Origin: Simmondsia chinensis | Taxonomy: Eukaryota; Streptophyta; Magnoliopsida; Caryophyllales; Simmondsiaceae | Reading direction: 5' to 3' | DNA: 64,000 nt | Assembly (NCBI GenBank): GCA_018398585.1 | Contig: JAGTTD010000008.1 | Span: forward strand, 3,422,501 to 3,486,500 | Shown here: one piece after another, positions 1 through 10,076 of the stretch | Layout: every line of letters starts with the position of its first letter | How positions within the stretch are numbered: position 1 is the first letter of the stretch | Program-made: the position numbers and the translations under genes | Notes under the pieces: model-generated | What the model was told of the DNA's origin: nothing | Seen by the model: only the letters and a program-made list of their open reading frames with translations | The model's database searches: none

Positions 1-33
1 CATCTTCAGCCGGACGCGTTAAGTTCTATGACG

Positions 34-957
34 CTAGGCTGGCCCCGGCGTGGGGTCCCTAAGATGAATTTCTTCAAACTCGTGTGGTCTATCCCCTAAT
101 CCAACAGCGTGTTTAAGACGATGGCCATTGACTATGAGAAAGCGATCATCATTAATGTCCCGAATTTTAATTGCCCCGGAAGGGTATACGTGGGCCACTT
201 CGTAAGGTCCATCCCATCGTGAACGTAGTTTTCTGGGGAAAAAACGAAGCTTGGAGTTGTAAAGCCAAACCTTCTGACCAACTTCAAAACTTTTGCGCGA
301 AATTCGTTTGTCATGAAAAGCTTTGGTTCTTTCTTTGTATAGTTTGGCGTTCTCATACGCTTCGTATCGCATCTCATCCAACTCGCTGAGTTGAAGTCGT
401 CGGTGCGACCCGATACTGTGCATGTCATGATTAAATTGCTTAATGGCCCAGTATGCACGATGCTCAAGCTCCACTAGTAAATGACATGCCTTCCCAAAAA
501 CTAAGCTATAGGGAGACATGCCTATTGGGGTCTTGAAGGCTGTACGATAAGCCCAAAGAGCGTCGTTCAACCTTAAAGACCAATCTTTGCGGTCCGGTCT
601 AACAGTCTTCTCAAGAATGGACTTTATTTCCCGGTTCGAGACTTCAACTTGGCCACTAGTTTGGGGGTGATATGGGGCAGCTAATTTATGAGTCCTAGAG
701 TATTTTTTAAGAAGGGACTCGACCGAACGATGGGTGAAGTGCGTCCCCCCATCACTAATTATCGCCCTAGGAACACCAAAATTTGAGAAAATATTTTCTT
801 TAACAAACTCAACGACCACCTTGTGGTCGTTCGTCCTAGATGCAATGGCTTCAACCCATTTCGAAACATAATCAACAACTACCAAAATATAAACACAGCC
901 GTGTGAATTAGGGAACTGTCCCATGAAATCAATGCCCCAAACGTCAAAAATTTCCAA
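34..957 (-). pseudogene. Athila integrase catalytic and C-terminal domains
   Basis: This 307-codon open frame holds the retroviral-type integrase core that inserts element cDNA into the genome. The catalytic triad looks intact: D10 in GIDFMG, D69 in ISDGGTHF and E105 in GQVEVSNRE, which gives the canonical D-x35-E spacing. The C-terminal part has the [15 protein letters not shown] block typical of Ty3/gypsy integrases, and no chromodomain follows, as expected for Athila. The upstream zinc-binding segment lies in other frames (see 959-1151), so this reading frame is separated from the polyprotein. It was once the end of one continuous gag-pol. Confidence 0.9.
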
Positions 958-958
958 A

Positions 959-1151
959 CTAAGATGGGGTGTTGAGGCATCTCATCTCGTTTTGTGACGG
1001 CACCCGTGCGTTGACAGCGATCGCACGCCCTACAAAAATCATGCGCATCCCGGAAAAGAGTCGGCCAAATCGTAATACACTTTCATGCTCATTTTCTGGG
1101 ACACAACGACGTATTACCTGATCAGAACATACCTTAAACAAATCTGGATCA
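959..1151 (-). pseudogene. Degraded integrase N-terminal (zinc-binding) segment
   Basis: The bridge between RNase H and integrase is broken. Near 1150 the frame shifts out of the RNase H ORF. A stretch encoding FKVCSDQVIRRCVPENEHE follows and then joins abruptly, near 1085, to a segment that only makes sense in another frame (WPTLFRDAHDFCRACDRCQ). The part in between, which in intact relatives carries a histidine and glycine-rich stretch of the HHCC zinc-binding domain, is absent. A further one-base frameshift near 955 separates this from the catalytic core. Confidence 0.75.
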
Positions 1152-1153
1152 TC

Positions 1154-4100
1154 CTAGAAAAAATGACGTGCTTGAGAAAGGAAGCGTTCCCGCTCTTGTT
1201 TCGGCCAATGGGTAGGCAATTTTCCCGTTGCCAAATAGTTAACAATGTGGGCATACCACGGGGGTCCACGTCCTGCAATAGAGAATAGCTGTTCGTCAGG
1301 AAAAAAGTCATCAATTGGACCAGTAGTGGCGTCAGATGGCAAAATAATCCTTGAAAGATGATCGGCTACAGCGTTATCCGAACCTTTCCTATCACGGATT
1401 TCTAGGTTAAATTCCTGGAGTGATAAAACCCTACGAATTAACCTAGGTTTCGTTTCCTTCTTAATAAGAAGAAAGCGAATGGCAACATGGTCAGAAAAGA
1501 CTACTACTCTCGAGCCCATTACATAAGATCGAAACTTGTCTAGTGCGAAAACTACAGCTAGCAATTCTTTTTCTGTGGTGGTATAATTCTTTTGGGCTTC
1601 ATCCAACGATTTACTAGCATAATAAACAACGACAGGTTTACGATCCTTCCGTTGACCGAGCACGGCTCCTACAGCATAGTTAGAGGCGTCACACATAATC
1701 TCAAAAGGCAAAGAGTAGTCAGGAGGTTGAATAATGGGAGTTGTAGACAATAAAGTTTTCAACTCAGTAAATGCCACTAAACAGTCATTATCAAAAACAA
1801 ACGGTACATTATGAGCAAGCAGATTTGACAACGGTTTAGCCATTTTACTGAAATTGGCGATGAAACGCTGGTAGAACCCAGCGTGGCCAAGGAAAGATCG
1901 AACCTCCTTCACCGAGGTTGGTGGAGGGGGGTTAGCAATTAAGTCCACCTTGGCCTTGTCTACAGTAATCCCCGCTTTAGACACTACATGTCCTAAAACT
2001 ATGCCCTGTTGAACCATAAAATGGCTCTTCTCCCAACTGAGTACCAAATTATACTCCTCGCAACACTGCAAAACGAGATCTAAGTGAGATAAGCATTTAT
2101 CAAAAGACGATCCAAACACAAAAAAATCATCCATAAACACTTCTAGGTAGTCGTCCAACATATCCGAAAAAATGGATATCATACACCGCTGGAATGTAGT
2201 AGGTGCACTGCAGAGGCCGAAGGGCATCCTTCGGTACGCAAACGTACCAAAGGGGCAAGTAAACGTTGTCTTTTCTTGGTCCTCAGGGTGAACTGGTACT
2301 TGGTTATACCCTGAGTAGCCATCCAAGAAACAATAGTACGCTTGACCTACTACTTTGTCTAGGATCTGGTCCAAAAAGGGTAAGGGGAAATGGTCCTTGC
2401 GCGTTACCGAGTTCAACTTACGATAATCGATGCACACTCTCCACCCTGTAGTGGCTCGCGTAGGGACCAATTCACCTTGGGCATTCGCAACTACCGTGAT
2501 TCCTGACTTCTTAAGGACTACCTGAACCGAACTGACCCAGGGGCTATCAGAGATCGGGTATATAATACCCGCATCTAGCAACTTCATGACCTCCTTCTTA
2601 ACTACCTCCCTCATGTTAGGGTTGAGCCTCCTTTGCATTTGCCTAGAAGGCTTAACATTGTCCTCTAAATGTATTCTATGCATGCATACAGAGGGGTTAA
2701 TTCCTTTTAAATCAGCGACTGACCACCCTATGGCTCGTTTGTGGTTTTGTAGGACAACTAACAACTTAGATTCCTGACTCTCAGTCAAGTCAGACGCAAT
2801 AATCACAGGAAGAGTGTCATCTTGTCCTAAAAATGTATATTTCAAGGTGGTCGGGAGAGGTTTGAGCTCCAACACCGGTGGGCACTCGATAGATGGTTTA
2901 GCAGGTGTGCTAAGTAAGCCAGTTAGGGGTTCAAACATCGGACCCCTATCCTCAATTCTCATTAGCTCCTGCATGTCAAGCAAATTATCAGCATCAGTAC
3001 TCATGTCAAAATCAGCAAAAGTGAGCGAATCAGATGGTTCGTCTTCCTTAATTAAGTCAGAAGATACTGACTCAACCAAAGGGTCAATAGCATCAACCAT
3101 GAAGCAATCAAGGTCATCCTCATTAACAAGGAACTTAGCAGCGTTTGACACATTCAGTTTAACCTTAAGATTCCCAAACGACACTTCTAAGACCCCAGTT
3201 CGGCAATGAATGATAGCATCGGCAGTTGCCAAGAACGGTCGCCCCAAAATGACAAGGGTGTGGTTCCTCTGATGAGGAGTGGGGTCCATGTCCAACACTA
3301 TAAAATCGACGGGGAAGATAAACTTATCAACTTTGACAAGAATATCTTCCAACATACCCCTAGGTAGATGCTCTGATCTATCTGCCAACTGAAGGGTAAC
3401 ACTAGTTGGTTTGAGATCTCCCATTCCCAATTCTTGAAAAATCGAGTATGGGATGAGGTTTACGCTCGCCCCTAAATCTAAAAGAGCCCGACTCGTATAG
3501 CTCTCTCCTATGACGCAAGGGACTGTGAAAGCTCCCGGATCTCTACACTTAGGTGGGATGCCTGACATTAAGATGCTGCTCACTTTTTTAGTAAGTCGGA
3601 CTTTCCTAGAAACGTGAGCTTGCGCTCTCTTCTTTTTAGCACACAGGTCCTTAAGAAACTTAGCATACATGGGGATGTGTTTAATGGCTTCAATCAGTGG
3701 TAGGTTAATCTTGACGTCCTTAAACAAATTCAGTAACTCATCCCTCTTTGGATCATCCTTCCCTTTCGGTCCTAAAAGGGCCGTAGGAAAAGGAATGATT
3801 GGTTCGGGAGATGAACCCAGCAAAGGTGTGGGTACTCCATCCTTAACTGCAATGGGGTTTAGAGTCCCATCCTCCTGCTCAACTTCTATCTCCACTTCTC
3901 TCAAATTATCCTCACCCGCGATTGAGACAACCTTAGCCTGCTCATGAATGACCTGGCTAAGGTCAGGGTTAGTTGCTCCCCTGGGATTGGCGAGAGGTTG
4001 GGAGGGTAACCTCCCTTTCTCCCTCCTGTTTATGGCCTGAGCTAACTGTCCTAGTTGGTTCTCTAACTTAGAAATCGATTGTGAATGAGAGTGAACCAAC

Positions 4101-4957
4101 TGTTGGTTTTCCTCCATAAAGTGGAGCATGCGATCCTCGAACTGAGAAGTGTAGCTCGAAGGTTGGGGTGGTGGATTAGCGTTAGAGACTGAAGGTTGAG
4201 AAAAAGAGCCATACCTTTGCCCTCCATGGAAGCCAGGAGGGTGCGCCTTACCTGCAAATCCTGGTGCTGGTTGTCTCATGGCTGGGTTCTGATTTGTGTT
4301 CTGCTTCCATGAGAAATTGGGATGGTTGCGCCACCCTGGATTATAGGTCTGTGAGTACGGATTGTTATTCCTCGAGTACTCCTGCGCTACATAAGCCTGG
4401 TCTTGCACATACTCGGGAAACTGTGACGCATATAAACACTCAAAAACAGAATGATCCTCTCCTGAACAAATACTGCATGGAGTAACACCCTCAGATGATG
4501 ATTCAGCTACGTTCACTGGATGCATATTAGTAGGATTTGCATTTAAACTCATCATCTTATCTATCCTTCTACTAAGTGCATCTAGTTTTAAATTAACATC
4601 ATCTTGAGGGGCTACCTCATAGACACCATGCGTGTTTCCCCTAACCACCCTCGCAGAAGAGGCTTGGTCGAGGGAATGTTCACTAAGACGCTCAAAAAGC
4701 GCCCAGGCCTCGTCCTCATCTTGCTGGTTAAATGGTCCCCCGCATGAAGCATTTACCATTTGCTTGTTTGATGCACTAAGACAGTCGTAGAAGTTTTGGA
4801 CAAGAGCCCACTTGGGTGACCCATGATGGGGACAGCTCCTAATAAGTTCCTTGAACCTGTCCCAACACTCGTGAAACTGCTCCTGGTCTTTTTGTTCAAA
4901 ACTGTTTATAGCGTGTCTAATAGCCATCGTTTTGGCTTTAGGAAAAAACTTGACCAA
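1154..4957 (-). pseudogene. Athila gag (C-terminal part)-protease-RT-RNase H polyprotein
   Basis: This 1267-codon frame is in phase with the gag N-terminal ORF 4964-5479; one TAG codon (4964-4966) separates them. Order: gag capsid (KFFPKAKT, SCPHHG), a CCHC zinc knuckle near residue 160 (C-x2-C-x4-H-x4-C), an aspartic protease near residue 490 with DLGAS in place of DTG/DSG, reverse transcriptase from IDYRKLN near 842 to the catalytic FMDD near 940, and RNase H from CDAS near 1087 to DNAVADHLSR near 1205. The C-terminal end runs into the damaged integrase N-terminus. The length and conserved motifs suggest a moderately young copy with few disabling mutations. Confidence 0.92.
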
Positions 4958-4963
4958 GAAGCG

Positions 4964-5479
4964 CTATTGAAGGTCATCCCAAGTGGTGACTTCACCCCTG
5001 GGTAAGGACTGAAACCACCTCTTAGCCACGTCTTTTAACACGAACGGAAAAAGACGTAGTCTAATTGCATCGTTCGAGACACCTTGATAATGACAGGTTT
5101 CACATATTTCGAGGAATGCGTCAAGGTGCTCATATGGGCTCTCGATTGGCTTCCTATAAAACGTGGGAAGCATATTGATAGTGCCAGGTTTAAGTTTTAA
5201 GTTGGCGTTACCCACAACAGGTAACGCGACTCCGGCGGGCACAACATACGCTTGGGGGATGAAGTGGTCCCCAATCGTACGTGGTTTGTCATTAGCCATA
5301 GTTTGTTGTGTACTCTTTCTGGCTTCTAGCCGCCTCACGGTAGACAAAGCTCGCTCGATTTCGGGGATGTAAGGTAACAATTCGGGATCAAGCGAACGTC
5401 TACCGTGCATGCAATATTGAAGCTGGAACAGATCCACGCTGACCTCGACTAATGACTCAAGTAAAAGCAAATAAAACAA
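4964..5479 (-). pseudogene. Athila gag N-terminal ORF ending in an in-frame TAG
   Basis: 171 codons of gag start just inside the primer binding site. The end (RWFQSLPRGEVTTWDDLQ) joins the capsid motif RFLVKFFPKAKT across one TAG codon with no frame change, so gag was originally continuous with the downstream polyprotein. The stop truncates the capsid protein. It could be a mutated sense codon or, less likely, a programmed readthrough site. Confidence 0.85.
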
Positions 5480-5516
5480 AATCCGTTAACTCTAAATTCT
5501 AACTTAGCAAACCGAT

Positions 5517-5534
5517 TCCCCGGCAATGGCGCCA
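5517..5534 (-). other. Primer binding site, tRNA-Asp type
   Basis: On the minus strand the 18 bases TGGCGCCATTGCCGGGGA match, with one mismatch, the complement of the 3' end of plant tRNA-Asp, the primer used by Athila elements. The site lies 6 bp inside the 5' LTR. Confidence 0.88.
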
Positions 5535-5540
5535 AAAACT

Positions 5541-6930
5541 TGATGTGATTTTAAAGAGTGTTTTAAAACCGTCTACTGGCAAGCGTACGAGATCGTCGTA
5601 GCTTCGTCGGGTATACAGGTCGTATCCACAGGGAATCGTGTCAAGTTAGATTTACTGATTAACGGGTAGTCGAATTTTTGGTTTTTTATGTTGTTTGGAC
5701 GAGTTGAAGCTAAATTACTGAAACTAAATATAAGTGAGTATGGCAATTCAATTGAGTTTAGTTTAGGGGGTGAATTCAGGGTAGCTTAGCACGTATCCCA
5801 TCATTATATTCTACTTCGGATGATGATTCGAAGGACTTAGGCTACAAGCTCTAAGCCTAGGTTAATATATAAATTAGGGCTTAGGGTAATGAACTAGTCT
5901 AAAGGCATAACCTATCTTAGCATTTTTGATGTAGCATAGGTTATCTCATTAGCACTACTTAATTCCTTTGTTACTCCTAATTCAATATTAACTTATATAA
6001 AGATTGGGTCCAGGGTTGGGTACAACCTCAACCCTGACCATGCATGAATTCCTGTTATGTTATGGTCCAGGCTACAAGCACGAGACAAATCGCGGCAAAG
6101 TTAGAGACCTAGCCATGGCTACAAGCACACATACAAAGAATATCCAACAATCATGAAGAACTCCCCATAGGGATGCGAATATAACATAACTAAACCAATC
6201 GTTCAAAGCGTAATATAAATCTGGGATACGGGCGGCTACCCGCCCTTCATCCCCTAAACTAAGAAAGTTTACTCCGCCATGGGAGGTTTACACATACTTG
6301 AATTTTTATAAAAGGAAATACTGAGCGTAAAATAAATAGAAGAGTAAACTCCCCCAATCTTCGTGTTGATGCTGATCCGAGCCTGAATTCCCCCAATATT
6401 CCGACCTCTTGCGCTTTGGCTTTAGAGAATCTGTAGATCTCATAGCAGCTTCAGATTTTTGGAGAGAGGGGAGAATGTGCGGCGAAAAAGCTCCCTTAGG
6501 TTGACTTCCCCTTCTTTATTTATAGGCATTAGAGGATTTAGGGTTCCGTACGGAGCACTCCCGATCGACGGGGAATAAATCCCGATCGATCGGATGAAAG
6601 AGCCGATCGATCGGTGATTTCGGCCGATCGATCGGCAGTCTTGCGGTTAGTTCTTTAGACCCCTTTTTTCGATTAAGTCCTAAAGCGCTATAAAAAGTAC
6701 TCGGTTCATCAAATTATGATCTAATGGTCCTTTCATCTGCACAAATGGTCGGGTTTCTCCAATCAGTCTTCAAAAGTGCCTCAATCATGCTCGATTTTGC
6801 CATAATTCTTCTTCCGTCCGCTTTGATATATTTTACATGAAAATGTACCTAAACAACAATCGAACACACATGTAGAGGTCGAATATATGACAAAAAGAGA
6901 AAATAAAATGTATAAAAATCATGCGTATCA
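5541..6930 (-). repeat. Athila 5' LTR (1390 bp)
   Basis: The ends on the minus strand are TGATACGC...CACATCA, giving short inverted termini TGAT/ATCA. One edge is fixed by the primer binding site and the other by resumed 5S-SINE homology at 6931. The LTR carries a TATA box and three copies of a 12-bp palindrome at 6582-6635. The second LTR lies outside the window, so age cannot be estimated. Confidence 0.88.
6517..6524 (-). promoter_or_regulatory. TATA box of the Athila LTR promoter
   Basis: The minus strand reads TATAAATA in a GC-richer context, about 415 bp from the LTR start. This is the expected layout for the U3/R boundary of a plant LTR. Confidence 0.6.
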
Positions 6931-7020
6931 GTCACTCATCTTAGTACTATTCTCCTCCAAACACTCTTGACTTCAGATTTTTAAAGGTATCCGATGCTTG
7001 CATGTTGGTACCTGCTTAGG
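6931..7020 (-). mobile_element. 5S-headed SINE, subfamily B, cut by the Athila insertion
   Basis: The minus-strand sequence from 7020 runs GGTACCAACATGCAAGC, then a diverged 5S rRNA segment through the box A and intermediate element, and stops at the Athila LTR. The 3' half should lie on the far side of the retrotransposon, outside the window. Confidence 0.8.
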
Positions 7021-7459
7021 TTTCATTAATGGACATGTATATTCACTAATAGATATATTTCTCTACTAAAAGACATGTCTCGTTTTATTATTATGATTTT
7101 TTATTTTTTTTAAGAAAGGCCATGTGTTCGCTGGTTAATTTAAGGTGGTATTTGCGGTGGTTAGTTATGGAATTTTTTTATGTATAAAAATATAATATTT
7201 TGTCGAAAGGGCTTATTTGTTTGGGGTTAGTCTTTTTTCTAAGAATGACCTTTTTGTAAACCGTTTTTTGGGGTGCTTTAATTTTTTTTTTTTTTAAATA
7301 TCACTTTTTAATCAAATTGCTTAGAATTATAGGATTCTAAGAATGGAGAATTGTGGAGGGTTTATGAGGATGAGGAGTTTAGTAATAATATAATAAAAAA
7401 ATATAAAAATATATATGCTAAAAAAATATACAAAAATACACATGATATTCATATTTTTC

Positions 7460-7591
7460 AGGTTGGGGGTTTTCAGAAACAGCTTTTCATAGAGGGTATC
7501 ACCCTGAAGGGGTAAGGCTGCGTACATCCTATCCCCGCCCGACCCTGCTTGCGCAGGAGCCCTTAAAACACTGGGCTTGTTATTGTTGTTG
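7460..7591 (+). mobile_element. SINE/RTE 3'-body copy without 5S head
   Basis: Contains the shared 3' body: CAGGTTGGGG, AGGCTGCGTACATC, CCTGCTTGCGCAGGAGCCC and a GTTATTGTTGTTG tail. No 5S-like sequence precedes it, so it is either a 5'-truncated SINE or the last 130 bp of an RTE LINE. Confidence 0.8.
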
Positions 7592-7647
7592 AATGATACT
7601 TGGCTACATTTGGGTCCCTTGTTGATTAACGCTTGTCCCAATATATA

Positions 7648-8002
7648 TTATGTATAGGGTGAAAGCATGAGAGGGTCCATTATAATAGCCGACCAAAATT
7701 TGTTAGATATTAAAAAAATAATAATTTACGGCCAAGATTTGTTGATTATTGAATAAAAAAATAATTTTTCTCTGTTACCCCTTCTTTCTTTCTGCTCCAA
7801 GAAGGGGTACAACAACAACAACAACAGTCCCAGTACCACAGGGGCTCCCGCACGAAGCAAGGTCTGGGGGGTGGATGTACGCAGCCTTCCCCCTTCCGGG
7901 TATGGGCCGTAAATTGTTATTTTTTTAATGTTCAACAAATCTTGGCCGTCTATTATAATGGAGGGTCAGGATTCGCCCTTCTCCCGCTTTCACCCTTTCA
8001 TA
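7648..8002. repeat. Foldback element with long inverted arms
   Basis: The left arm 7648-7733 and right arm 7904-8002 are imperfect reverse complements (for example GGGTGAAAGC...GGCCGTAAAT against ATTTACGGCC...GCTTTCACCC). The loop holds a minus-strand SINE tail. No transposase is present, so this is a non-autonomous MITE-like element. Confidence 0.7.
7807..7903 (-). mobile_element. SINE/RTE 3'-body copy nested in the foldback element
   Basis: The plus strand reads (CAA)n, CAGTACCACAGGGGCTCCCGC, GGATGTACGCAGCC, the reverse complement of the shared 3' body. It stops at the edge of the right foldback arm, so it inserted into the loop as a 5'-truncated copy. Confidence 0.75.
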
Positions 8003-8021
8003 AGAACGCCACCTTATGTAC

Positions 8022-8273
8022 AATAACGACAACAACAGACCCAGTGCTTCAAGGGCTCCCGCATAAGCGGTGTTTGGGAGAGGTGGATGTACGTAGCGTT
8101 ACCCCTTCAGGGTGTAACTCTGCCGAGAGGTTGTTTCCAATGACCCCCAATCTTATAGGATTGGCAATATAAGGACTTCCTAGGAGATCACCCATCCTAG
8201 TACTGTTCTCGTTAAGCACACTTAACTTCGAAGTTTTAATGGGATCTAGCACATTTGTGCCTGATAAATGAAT
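8022..8273 (-). mobile_element. 5S-headed SINE, subfamily A, near full length
   Basis: On the minus strand: ATTCATTTATCAGGCAC, a 5S-like block (TCCCATTAAAACTTCGAAGTTAAG, then GGATGGGTGATCTCC) and the 3' body with TACGTACATCCACC and GCTTATGCGGGAGCCC. It ends in TGTTGTTGTCG. About 250 bp. The 5S internal promoter region is present with a few substitutions. Confidence 0.85.
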
Positions 8274-8500
8274 TCTAACACTATATAATTTGATATTTAA
8301 TGTAAATTTAAATAATCTTTATTTTTTTTCTTTTTATTGAGTATTATATTATTACCTGATTTAATATTAAATTTTGAAACTAGTTTTCACCACTTATGTA
8401 TTATGAATCCGTTTTAAAACATCAAATCAAAATATAGACTAATTTAGAAACTACTTTTAAAAATTCCAAAACTAAAAATAGAAAAAAAAATGTTTAGTTT

Positions 8501-9484
8501 AGAGTTATTTATGTCAAAAGTTCATACACTTTGTTTATTATGTCAATTTAGTCCTTGTACTTTTAATTATGTCAATTTAGTCCCTGTGCAATTCAAAATG
8601 TGTTAATTTGGTCTTTAAAAAAAATTTATGTTAAGTTTTTAATCAAAATTTTAATGATTTGTCTACGAATTAAATTAAGTAAATGGATAAATATATGATA
8701 AGAAGGAGACCGGACAACGCTCCAGTAAAGAGATGCGAACAACCCATTACTACACTAGGCAGAAGAGGAAGAGGCAGGCCAAAGAAGAGATGGATGGAGA
8801 CAATTCGACAAGACCTCACCACCTAAACCTTGGGGAGGAGATGGCCTTAGATAAGACCCAATGGAGAACTAGCATAGGGATAATAAATGCTCTAATTGGA
8901 GTAGGGTAGTCTATCTTACTAGTGCTAGGCCTTGACATCCTCTTAGCGCACGTAAGTTTGTGTACTTGCTCTCAGGAGCTGCTACTTGCTACTTGCCTAT
9001 TTATCTTTTTCTCCATCCTTATCTTTATTTTATCTTTTGATTTCTGCCTGATGTGGCTTGCTTTGAGTTTGTTGTTTTGCTCGCCTTGTGTTTTGCCCTA
9101 CTCATGCTTTGATGCTCTCCTGATGCCAGGTCTCATACTCCATACTGCGGACCAGCTCCTCAGGTTGCGAGTCCTCGGAAACAGCCTCTCTTCAGGGTAG
9201 CCCCTTGAAGGGGGAAAGCTGCGTACATCTACCCCCAGATCCTACTTATGCGGGAGCCCTTAGAGGCACTGAGCTTGTTGTTGTTGTTGGATAAATATAT
9301 GATAAGTTACTTGTGTTTAACATAATTTTACTGTTCAAAATTACGTCATGAACTTAACTTAAATTTGACCAAAGGACTAAATTGACATATTTGAATCGTA
9401 TAGGGACTGAATTGACATAATTAAAAGTACAAGGCTAAATTAATATAATAAATAAAGTATAGGGATCTTTGGCATAAATAACCC
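8501..9484. repeat. hAT-like MITE with 8-bp TSD, split by an RTE LINE
   Basis: The terminal inverted repeats are GAGTTATTTATGTC and GGCATAAATAACCC. They are flanked by a perfect 8-bp duplication TTTAGTTT (8493-8500 and 9485-9492), which suggests hAT-type transposition. The interior has repeated phrases like GTCAATTTAGTCC. The LINE at 8703-9288 is inserted inside; without it the MITE is about 400 bp. A close relative lies at 47053-47428. Confidence 0.8.
8703..9288 (+). pseudogene. 5'-truncated RTE-type LINE (last ORF residues plus 3' UTR)
   Basis: The first 150 bp encode a fragment matching the C-terminal end of RTE-type LINE polyproteins (APVKRC..., RRGRGRPKKRWMETIRQDL), with stops after it. 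A 3' UTR follows that ends in exactly the body found in the SINEs (CCTCAGGTTG...CGTACATC...GCGGGAGCCC) and a (GTT)n tail. A perfect 18-bp target duplication (GGATAAATATATGATAAG at 8685-8702 and 9289-9306) flanks it. The 586-bp insertion is a target-primed, 5'-truncated copy. Confidence 0.9.
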
Positions 9485-9716
9485 TTTAGTTTCTTATAAT
9501 TCATAAATAAACTATAATTAATGATAAACAACCTTCGATATTTTTTCCCTAAGGAGCCGTAGCAGCCCAATGGGCTTGGAATGAGCCCAATATCAGGCCC
9601 ATCCAAGACCGTCTGGACTGAATAATAAGTTGACAGCAAAGCAGTTAAGTTTCCGCTTTTGGTCGTGCTGTATAAGAAGTAGTATTAATAAAAACGTAGT
9701 TGTCACCTCAACATGT

Positions 9717-9900
9717 TCAGGGCCAGTCTTGACATTCTCGGGGCTCCAAGCAAAATTTTTAAATAAAGCTCTTCATATATAATAATATTTATCTTAAAAC
9801 CTATTAATATTAACATTTGTTACTTCAAAAACCACAATATTTAAAATTTAGGGGCCTCAAGTGGTTGCTTGGGTGGCTTGGTATTATGTCCGGCCTTGAA
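9717..9900. repeat. Short inverted-terminal element (CAGGGCC type)
   Basis: The ends TTCAGGGCCAGTCTTGAC and GTCCGGCCTTGAACCC are imperfect inverted repeats about 180 bp apart with an AT-rich interior. CAGGGCC termini are common in hAT-type MITEs. No clear target duplication was found. Confidence 0.45.
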
Positions 9901-9917
9901 CCCGTCAAAGGAAAATG

Positions 9918-10076
9918 ATGTCATCATACCGAAGAAGGGTCTTTTTATTAGTATGACAAAGACTTAGAGACCTTTTTATTAATATGACAAAAACTTAAAA
10001 GTATTTTTAATCATTTAAAAGTTCATAGTCTTTTCTATTATTTTAAAAACATTACGATACTGAGATATAAACAACC
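9918..10076. repeat. Partial copy of the CTTTTTATTAATA repeat family
   Basis: Repeats the phrase CTTTTTATTAATATGACAAAAACTT seen in the inverted-repeat element at 23836-24362. Only the right half of that family is recognisable. Confidence 0.5.

Larger units (their letters stand above)
1..6930 (-). mobile_element. Athila-like Ty3/gypsy LTR retrotransposon, 3' part beyond window edge
   Basis: From right to left the minus strand reads 5' LTR (6930-5541), a tRNA-Asp-type primer binding site, gag, protease, reverse transcriptase, RNase H and integrase. The window ends just after the integrase, so any envelope-like ORF and the 3' LTR are not visible. The RT signature FMDDF, the protease core DLGAS, the primer site and the 1.39-kb LTR fit the Athila lineage from family knowledge. 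The right boundary is confirmed independently: homology to a 5S-headed SINE resumes exactly at 6931. The 5 bp there (GTCAC) would be one copy of the target duplication. Coding is broken by an in-frame stop in gag and by a deletion and frameshift before the integrase, so this copy is non-autonomous. Confidence 0.93.

Noticed and set aside
3669..3947. 92-aa and other plus-strand ORFs over the Athila gag-pol
   Set aside because: Shadow frames of the minus-strand polyprotein.
8022..8252. CRISPR-like repeat array
   Set aside because: The repeats are dispersed SINE copies with no regular spacer pattern, and the genome is a plant nuclear one.
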